Positions 6,252-11,740 of a DNA stretch of 11,740 bases are shown here, one piece after another. How positions within the stretch are numbered: the stretch's first letter is position 1; each line of letters starts with the position of its first letter. The position numbers were made by a program, and so were the translations under genes. The notes beneath the pieces were generated by a model that was not told the DNA's origin, made no database searches, and was given only the letters and a program-made list of their open reading frames with translations. Source of the DNA: an uncultured Pseudomonadota bacterium (lineage in GTDB: Bacteria; Lernaellota; Lernaellaia; Lernaellales; Lernaellaceae); contig CALBTQ010000749.1 in the NCBI GenBank assembly GCA_937967875.1, positions 1-11,740 of the forward strand, written 5' to 3'.

Positions 6252-7886
6252 TCAGTAAGGCAGCGGCATGCCCGGCAGGTCGAGCGCTTTGACCGCCACG
6301 AGACCGCGCTTGGCGTTGAACAACGTCAGACCGTTCTCCGTGGAGTAGTCCATCGACTTGATGCCCGAGCCGATCGCCACCCGGCTGAGAATTTTTTTGG
6401 TTTCCAGATGGTAAATGACGAAACGGCCCGTCCGCGGGCTGGCGGCCAGCAACAGGCGACGCTTGTTGTCGATGGTGAGCAATTCCACGCCCGGTTCGAG
6501 CGGAATCGTTTCCCGCAACTCGAATTTATCGGTGATCCGCGCTTCGACCGTGCCCGCTTCCGGCCGGGCGAAATACATCATACCCATCAGTTCGTCGTAG
6601 ACGACCTGTCCCAGGCCCCGGCCCAAATCGGCGGAATAGAGGACGCGCCCGCCGTTCAGTTCGATGATCATCGCCCGATAGCCTTGCGCGAAATCCTTTT
6701 TTCCTTCGGTGATCACCACCAGGTTGCGCGATGAAAGAAGCAGCGCATGGCCCACGCGTTTGATCGGCATGAGCAGTTCGCGGCAAGCCTGCGGGATCGG
6801 CCAGTCATCGCCGCCGCGGCCGTCGAGCACGCGGCAGATGCGGAAGTTGGCGTTGGCGCCCTCACCGCCGACGACCAGATAATTGCCTTCCACCGCCGCG
6901 GTCATCGCCGTAAACGATTCGCCGCCCTGGTACCGGCCGCGCGGAATGAAGGGCGTGGCGGTAAACAGATACATGCGCTTTTCGAACATTTTTTTCGTCG
7001 GCGCGACCAGCAGTTCGCGTTTGGAATCGAGCGCGAAAAATTCGAACTGCGCCTGGGTGGAGTTGAAAATCGCCTGCCGATGACCGGATTCCAGATCGAC
7101 GAAAAACAGCTTGCGCGGCGTGCGGTCGAACAGAACGAACGCCCGCGTGCCGTCTTGTTCCAGGGCCGCGCCCTTGATCACGTCGTTGAGGTCCCCGACT
7201 TCGAAAATCGTCTGCCCGTTGAGGCGGAGACGGTCGGCCGCGAGCCCCGGCGTCAGCACGAAGGACGAGCCGAAAAACAAAATCATCGCCAGCAGCGCCC
7301 AACGCGTTTTCAAGTGCGTCTGACCCAGCGCGGCCAGACTGAAAATGACCGTCAGGTGCAGGATCAGCGCGAAGGCGCCCAGCTTGATGAAATCCAGCGC
7401 ATATTCGGTGCCGATCACGCGCCAGTAAACGAGCAGCAGCGCCAGCGCGTCGGCCGCCGCCAGGTTGATCATGCGCACCAGGCGGGCGGATTTTTTTTGC
7501 GCCGGAATCAGCAGCGCCGGCAACAGCGCCGCCGTCCAAAGCCCGCCGATGAGCAGCGAGGGCAGTTGATCGATGAACTGGTCGGTCAAGCGCAGGCGGT
7601 TGATGATCATAAACGGAACCAGCCCCCACACGACACGCTTGACCGCCTCGATCGCCGCTTCCCGCCGCGTTTGCGACGCGTCTTCCCGCGGACCGCGAAT
7701 CACGCGCCACAGCGCTTTTCCTGCCCAGACCAACGAGACCAGCGCCCAGGCCAGCGCGGCGAAAAAGGCGATGTTGACGATCGAGGAAACATACCCCTCC
7801 GCCTCGTGTCGCCACGACTGAGCAAATGCCGCCGCCGGCGTCAGGGTCAGCGAAAGGACGAACAGGCCGCTGAGTTTTTTACGCAT
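6252..7886 (-). CDS. Multispanning membrane protein with C-terminal beta-propeller-like domain, 544 aa
   Basis: No named family is recognised. The chosen start gives a clear signal sequence, MRKKLSGLFVLSLTLTPAAAFA, with predicted cleavage after Ala22. Earlier in-frame starts run back into uvrA and lack such a signal. Candidate membrane helices lie near 35-58, 83-99, 108-127, 140-158, 165-188 and 196-214. The C-terminal 320 residues (about 225-540) are soluble and built of repeated strand blocks such as TRAFVLFDRTPRKLFFVDLESG (two pieces near 247-268), NYLVVGGEGAN, ALLLSSRNLVVITEG, MMYFARPEAGTVEARI, VELLTIDNKRRLLLAASPRTGRFVIYHLE (in pieces near 467-495) and GLTLFNAKRGLVAVKAL. Hydrophobic strand, turn with G/D/R, and hydrophobic strand is the pattern of YVTN/WD40-type propellers. 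With six helices after a cleaved signal the propeller would be periplasmic; an odd helix count would reverse that. No ribosome binding site is visible, but a promoter abuts the ATG. Confidence 0.82.
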   Translation of the reverse strand: MRKKLSGLFVLSLTLTPAAAFAQSWRHEAEGYVSSIVNIAFFAALAWALVSLVWAGKALWRVIRGPREDASQTRREAAIEAVKRVVWGLVPFMIINRLRLTDQFIDQLPSLLIGGLWTAALLPALLIPAQKKSARLVRMINLAAADALALLLVYWRVIGTEYALDFIKLGAFALILHLTVIFSLAALGQTHLKTRWALLAMILFFGSSFVLTPGLAADRLRLNGQTIFEVGDLNDVIKGAALEQDGTRAFVLFDRTPRKLFFVDLESGHRQAIFNSTQAQFEFFALDSKRELLVAPTKKMFEKRMYLFTATPFIPRGRYQGGESFTAMTAAVEGNYLVVGGEGANANFRICRVLDGRGGDDWPIPQACRELLMPIKRVGHALLLSSRNLVVITEGKKDFAQGYRAMIIELNGGRVLYSADLGRGLGQVVYDELMGMMYFARPEAGTVEARITDKFELRETIPLEPGVELLTIDNKRRLLLAASPRTGRFVIYHLETKKILSRVAIGSGIKSMDYSTENGLTLFNAKRGLVAVKALDLPGMPLPY

Positions 7887-7892
7887 AGGCGA

Positions 7893-7921
7893 ATTATAAA
7901 GAGGCCGCAAGGCGGGCACAA
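7893..7921 (-). promoter_or_regulatory. sigma70-like promoter, predicted leaderless start for the membrane/propeller gene
   Basis: On the minus strand, -35 TTGTGC (7921-7916; three of six to TTGACA) and a perfect -10 TATAAT (7898-7893) are separated by exactly 17 bp. The A of the ATG is at 7886, seven nt after the -10, which is where transcription normally begins. The nine bases between the -10 and the codon (TCGCCT plus ATG) contain no Shine-Dalgarno sequence. It occupies the 35-bp gap after uvrA. Confidence 0.6.
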
Positions 7922-10774
7922 CTAGCTCTTTTTCCGACGGGCCGCCGGACGGCCGTTGTCGGGCATCACCTGGCGCAGGTACCGGCCGGTGAAGCTCTTT
8001 TCGTTGGCGATCACCTCTTCGGGCGTACCGGTCGCGACGATCCACCCGCCCAGGTCGCCGCCCTCGGGGCCCAGGTCGACCAGGTAGTCGGCGGTTTTGA
8101 TCACGTCGAGGTTGTGCTCGATGACGATCACCGTGTTGCCCGCGTCCACCAGGCGGTTGAGCACCTCCAGCAGCTTGGCGATGTCGGCGAAGTGCAACCC
8201 GGTGGTCGGCTCGTCCAGAATGTACAGCGTGCGGCCGGTGGCGCGCTTGGACAGTTCGCGCGAGAGCTTCACGCGCTGCGCCTCGCCGCCCGAGAGCGTC
8301 GTCGCCTGCTGGCCCAGGTGGATGTACCCCAGGCCCACGTCCTGCAGCGTGTGGAGCTTATTGACGATCTGCGGATGGTTGGCTAGAAAATCGGCCGCTT
8401 GGTTGATCGTCATTTCCAGCACGTCGGCGATCGACGCGCCCTTGTAGGTCACCTCCAGCGTGTCGCGGTTGTAGCGCCTCCCGCCGCACTGCTCGCAGAC
8501 AATGTAGACGTCGGGCAAAAAGTGCATCTCGACTTTGATGATGCCGTCACCCTTGCACGCCTCGCAGCGACCGCCTTTGACGTTGAAGGAAAAGCGGCCC
8601 GATTTGTACCCGCGCACCTTGGCCTCGGGCAGCGAGGCGAACAGGTCGCGGATGTGCGTGAACACCCCGGTGTAGGTCGCCGGGTTCGAGCGCGGCGTGC
8701 GCCCGATGGGGCTCTGGTCGATGTCGATGACCTTGTCCACGTACTGCAAGCCCTTGATCTCGCGATGCGCGCCGGCGCGCAGCTTGCTGTGGTGCAGTCG
8801 CTGCATCAGCGCCTTGTAGAGCGTGTCGAGCACCAGCGTGCTTTTGCCCGAGCCCGATACGCCGGTCACGCAGGTCAAGCAGCCCAGCGGAAAACGCACG
8901 TCCAGGTTGCGCAGGTTGTTTTCCTGTGCGCCGACGATCTCGATCCACTTCTTGCCCGGCGCGCGCCGTTGGGGCGGAATTGTGATCTCCTTGACGCCCA
9001 CCAGATATTGCCCGGTGAGGCTGTCGGGCGAATTCATGATCTCCTGCGGCGTGCCCTGCGCGACGATCCGACCGCCGTGCACGCCCGCGCCGGGGCCCAG
9101 ATCGATGACGTGGTCGGCCGAGAGAATCGTGTCACGGTCGTGCTCGACGACCAGCACGGTGTTGCCCAGGTCGCGCAACTGCCGCAGCATGTCCAGCAGC
9201 CGGTTGTTGTCGCGCTGGTGCAGGCCGATGGACGGTTCGTCGAGAATGTAGAGCACGCCGACCAGGCTCGAGCCGATCTGCGTGGCCAGCCGAATGCGCT
9301 GACCTTCGCCGCCCGAGAGCGTGCCGCTGGTGCGGTCCAGCGACAGGTAGTCGAGTCCGACGGCTTCGAGGAAGTTGAGCCGCTCGCGGATCTCCTTGAG
9401 CACGCGCTTGGCGATTTCCATCCGGCGGTCGTCCAGCGCGATGTCGGTGAAGAAGCGCACCGCCTCGCGCACGCTCAGCGCGGTGACTTCGGCGATGTTC
9501 TTGCCGCCCACGCGCACGTGCAGGGCCTCGTTGCGCAGCCGCGTGCCCGTGCAGGCGGGGCAGGGCATGATGTTCATGAAGCGCCGCATTTCCTCGCGGA
9601 TCGCCTCGCTGTCGGTTTCGTGGTAACGACGTTCGAGGTTGCCGATCACGCCCTCGAAGGGCTGGGTGAATTCGTAGCGCCGGTCGCCCTGGTCGTAGTG
9701 GAAGGCCAGTTCCTCGTCGCCGCTGCCGTAGAGCACGACCTGTTGCACCTGCTCGGGCAGCTTTTCCCACGGCGTGTAGATCGAGAACTTGTAGTGCTTC
9801 TCCAACGCTTCGAGCGTCTGGTAGAAGTACACCGAGTTACGTTTTTCCCACGGCAGGATCGCGCCCTCGCGGATCGAGATCGTCGGGTTGGGCACGACCA
9901 GGTCGGGGTCGAAAAACATCTTGCTGCCCAGGCCGTCGCAGGTCGGGCAGGCGCCGTGCGGATTGTTGAAGCTGAAGGTGCGCGGGCTGATTTCCGGGAA
10001 GCTCACGCCGCATTCGATGCAGGCGAAGCGTTCGGAGAACATGTGCGTCGCGCCGTCGAGTTCCTCGATTTTCACCAGGCCGTCGGCCAGATGCAGCGCG
10101 GTCTCCAGCGAATCGGTCAGGCGCCGGCCGATGTCGGCTTTGATCACCAGCCGGTCGACGTAAATGTCGATGTCGTGCTTTTTGTTTTTGTCGAGTTTGA
10201 CGTCCTCTTCCAGGTCGTGCACCTCGCCGTCGATCTTGGCCCGCGCGAAGCCGTCCTTGCGGTACTTTTTCAATTCCTTGCGGTACTCGCCCTTGCGCCC
10301 GCGCACCACCGGGGCCAGCACGCTGATTTTCTTCCCGTCGCCCAGGGCCATGGTCTGATCGACAATCTGCTGCACCGTCTGCGCGCTGATCGGCTTGCCG
10401 CACGACCAGCAATAAGCCTGGCCGACGCGCGCGAAGAGCACGCGCAGGTAGTCGTAAATTTCCGTAACCGTGCCGACGGTCGAACGCGGATTGCGGCTGG
10501 TCGTTTTCTGCTCGATGGAAATCGCGGGCGACAGGCCCTCGATGCTGTCCACGTCGGGCTTGCCCAGTTGTTCGAGAAACTGCCGCGCGTAGGCCGACAG
10601 GCTTTCGACGTAGCGCCGCTGTCCCTCGGCGTAGATCGTGTCGAAGGCCAGCGAGCTTTTGCCCGAGCCCGACAGGCCGGTGATGACCGTGAACTGGTCG
10701 CGCGGGATCTCGACGTTGATGTCGGCCAGGTTGTGCTCGCGCGCGCCCTTGACGATGATTTTATCCGCGCCCAT
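7922..10774 (-). CDS. uvrA: UvrABC system protein A (DNA damage recognition ATPase)
   Basis: Complete UvrA, 950 aa (E. coli 940), the dimeric ABC ATPase that finds bulky lesions and loads UvrB in nucleotide excision repair; cytoplasmic. Visible in order: Walker A GLSGSGKS at 33-40; [15 protein letters not shown] near 55-69; [24 protein letters not shown] (in two pieces near 79-102); YCWSCGKPI near 121; first zinc-finger cysteines 252, 255, 276, 279; ABC signature LSGGEGQ at 486-492 followed by [14 protein letters not shown]; second Walker A GVSGSGKS at 638-645; second zinc module cysteines 737, 740, 760, 763; signature LSGGEAQ at 827-833; Walker [12 protein letters not shown] near 851-861. 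All ATP-binding and zinc positions are intact. The tail is basic (RPAARRKKS). The start ATG shares its A with the pdxA TGA, and AAGGAG lies 9 nt upstream, so the two are translationally coupled. No separate SOS-type operator is visible. Confidence 0.99.
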   Translation of the reverse strand: MGADKIIVKGAREHNLADINVEIPRDQFTVITGLSGSGKSSLAFDTIYAEGQRRYVESLSAYARQFLEQLGKPDVDSIEGLSPAISIEQKTTSRNPRSTVGTVTEIYDYLRVLFARVGQAYCWSCGKPISAQTVQQIVDQTMALGDGKKISVLAPVVRGRKGEYRKELKKYRKDGFARAKIDGEVHDLEEDVKLDKNKKHDIDIYVDRLVIKADIGRRLTDSLETALHLADGLVKIEELDGATHMFSERFACIECGVSFPEISPRTFSFNNPHGACPTCDGLGSKMFFDPDLVVPNPTISIREGAILPWEKRNSVYFYQTLEALEKHYKFSIYTPWEKLPEQVQQVVLYGSGDEELAFHYDQGDRRYEFTQPFEGVIGNLERRYHETDSEAIREEMRRFMNIMPCPACTGTRLRNEALHVRVGGKNIAEVTALSVREAVRFFTDIALDDRRMEIAKRVLKEIRERLNFLEAVGLDYLSLDRTSGTLSGGEGQRIRLATQIGSSLVGVLYILDEPSIGLHQRDNNRLLDMLRQLRDLGNTVLVVEHDRDTILSADHVIDLGPGAGVHGGRIVAQGTPQEIMNSPDSLTGQYLVGVKEITIPPQRRAPGKKWIEIVGAQENNLRNLDVRFPLGCLTCVTGVSGSGKSTLVLDTLYKALMQRLHHSKLRAGAHREIKGLQYVDKVIDIDQSPIGRTPRSNPATYTGVFTHIRDLFASLPEAKVRGYKSGRFSFNVKGGRCEACKGDGIIKVEMHFLPDVYIVCEQCGGRRYNRDTLEVTYKGASIADVLEMTINQAADFLANHPQIVNKLHTLQDVGLGYIHLGQQATTLSGGEAQRVKLSRELSKRATGRTLYILDEPTTGLHFADIAKLLEVLNRLVDAGNTVIVIEHNLDVIKTADYLVDLGPEGGDLGGWIVATGTPEEVIANEKSFTGRYLRQVMPDNGRPAARRKKS

Positions 10775-11695
10775 CAGCCGGCGCTCCTTGCGGAAAAGTC
10801 GACGGCGGCGGCAATGGCCGCGGCGGCGCTGGTCGGATCGGCCTGACCGGTCCAGGCGATGTCGCGCGCCGTGCCGTGATCGGGGCTGGTGCGCACGATC
10901 GGCAGACCCAGCGTCGTGTTTACGCCGCAATCGAAGTGCAGTTGTTTCAGGGGAATCAGCGCCTGGTCGTGCGTCGGGCAGACGATGGCGTCGTAACGGC
11001 CGCGTTGGGCGAACGCCGTGTCGGCCGGCAGCGGACCTTCGACCTGCAAGCCGTCTTTGCGCGCCAGCTCGATCGCCGGACGCAGCGCCGTCTGCTCCTC
11101 GTTGCCGAACAGCCCGCCTTCGCCCGCGTGCGGATTGAGCGCGCACAGACCCAAACGCGGCTGCGCGATGCCGAACAGCCGCCGCAGATCGACCGCGACG
11201 ATCTCCAACGTGTGGCGGATCAGCTCGACGGTCAGCAGGTCGGGCACGCTACGCAACGCCACGTGGGTCGTGATCGGCGCCACGCGCAGTTGCGGCCCGA
11301 AGAGCATCATCACCGGCTGCGTCACGCCGCACAGGTCGGCGATCAGCTCGGTGTGGCCCGGATGCGGATCGCCGTAGGCCGCCAGCGCACGCTTGTCGAT
11401 GGGCATGGTCACCACCGCCGCCGCGCGCCCTTCCAGGCAGGCCGTGACCGCCGCCTTGATCGCCACGGTCAGCACGCGGCCGCGCTCGGCCAGGTGTTCG
11501 TCGCCGTGATCGGCCGCGTCGGGCATCTTGAGCATCCGCCCGTCGGCCGGCGTGTACACGCCCCATTTGTCGTCCGGGGCCGGGTGGTCGATCAGCGGCA
11601 CTGCCGCCACCTGCGCGCCGATCAGTTCCGCCGCGCGCTTCCACGCCCCCAGGTCGCCCACGAGGATAATCGGCCGGTCGCCGCCGGCTCCTTGC
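10774..11695 (-). CDS. pdxA: 4-hydroxythreonine-4-phosphate dehydrogenase (5' truncated)
   Basis: PdxA oxidises 4-phosphohydroxy-L-threonine with NAD(P)+ and decarboxylates it in DXP-dependent pyridoxal phosphate synthesis; a cytoplasmic homodimer. About 306 residues are visible, running off the insert edge in frame (reading back through PIILVGD to 11694). Numbered from the GTG at 11661: [12 protein letters not shown] near 86-97; GHTE at 102-105; [11 protein letters not shown] near 131-141; LNPHAGEGG near 175-183; [10 protein letters not shown] at 230-239; [20 protein letters not shown] near 246-265. The three metal histidines (133, 178, 231) are spaced much as in E. coli PdxA (166, 211, 266). 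By that alignment only about 20-25 N-terminal residues, including the GDPAGIGPE segment, are missing. The GTG at 11661 is therefore not the real start. A PdxA2-like paralogue cannot be excluded. Its TGA overlaps the uvrA ATG by one base. Confidence 0.94.
10784..10789 (-). promoter_or_regulatory. Ribosome binding site of uvrA inside the pdxA 3' end
   Basis: AAGGAG on the minus strand, 9 nt before the uvrA ATG (10774-10772), within the last codons of pdxA. Together with the TGATG overlap it decides the UvrA start at [10 protein letters not shown]. Confidence 0.8.
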
Positions 11696-11740
11696 AGATC
11701 GGAAGAGCGTCGTGTAGGGAAAGAGTGTAGATCTCGGTGG
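11696..11740. other. Illumina universal adapter (Read-1/P5 side), not genomic
   Basis: The last 45 bases start AGATCGGAAGAGCGTCGTGT and end AGATCTCGGTGG, the reverse complement of the TruSeq universal adapter. No index lies between the sequencing-primer part and the P5 part, as in single-indexed libraries. Genomic sequence ends at about 11695. The pdxA frame stays open through it, so a gene caller could add an adapter-derived TRRSSDL-like N-terminus. Confidence 0.99.

Noticed and set aside
8399..10846. An 815-codon open frame on the plus strand opposite uvrA and pdxA
   Set aside because: It is fully antisense to uvrA, whose motifs are all intact. Long antisense frames are common when third positions are G/C-biased, and its product is low-complexity His/Val/Asp/Arg-rich without motifs.
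10876..11730. A 284-codon plus-strand frame ending IGRASCRERV
   Set aside because: It is antisense to pdxA and its end is translated adapter.
1..11740. CRISPR array, tRNA, rRNA, insertion sequence or phage genes
   Set aside because: None seen: no spaced direct repeats, no cloverleaf-like segment, no transposase or integrase motifs, and the coding base composition looks uniform.

Overview
The window is an assembled or synthetic-long-read fragment. Its first 43 and last 45 bases are Illumina library adapter, so the genuine insert is about 44..11695 and genes at both edges are cut. Coding DNA is GC-rich with strongly G/C-biased third positions. A dCache-type chemoreceptor, a secreted beta-strand-rich protein resembling an outer-membrane barrel, and secreted hydrolase-like and membrane proteins suggest a motile, Gram-negative, high-GC bacterium. 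The style of the chemoreceptor tip and of UvrA is compatible with a former-Deltaproteobacteria-like lineage (Myxococcota, Desulfobacterota or a related candidate phylum), but nothing here fixes the taxon.

Layout. 44-150 (+): the last 34 codons of a gene, probably a membrane glycosyltransferase. 147-1088 (-): an unrecognised soluble 313-aa protein whose stop overlaps the preceding stop tail-to-tail. 1089-1307: intergenic DNA with the upstream region of that gene and a textbook intrinsic terminator for the next. 1308-3344 (-): a 678-aa methyl-accepting chemotaxis protein. 3345-3651: an AT-rich divergent promoter region. 3652-4266 and 4291-5679 (+): a two-gene unit of a small secreted, probably outer-membrane, protein and a secreted neutral/alkaline-ceramidase-family protein. 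5680-6207 (-): an SRPBCC (START-like) protein, stop-to-stop with the ceramidase homologue. 6252-7886 (-): a multispanning membrane protein with a C-terminal beta-propeller-like domain. 7922-10774 (-): uvrA, complete. 10774-11695 (-): pdxA, missing its N-terminus at the contig edge.

How they fit together. pdxA and uvrA form a translationally coupled pair (TGATG overlap). The membrane/propeller gene follows after 35 bp and has its own good sigma70-like promoter, placed so that transcription would start at or next to its ATG (a predicted leaderless mRNA). The SRPBCC gene follows 44 bp later. The chemoreceptor is monocistronic. The barrel-like and ceramidase-like genes are probably co-transcribed. 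I see no mobile element, CRISPR array, tRNA or rRNA, and no clear new multi-gene system. The most useful observations are the adapter ends, the predicted leaderless promoter, the loss of the usual nucleophilic serine in the ceramidase-family protein, and two unassigned protein families.
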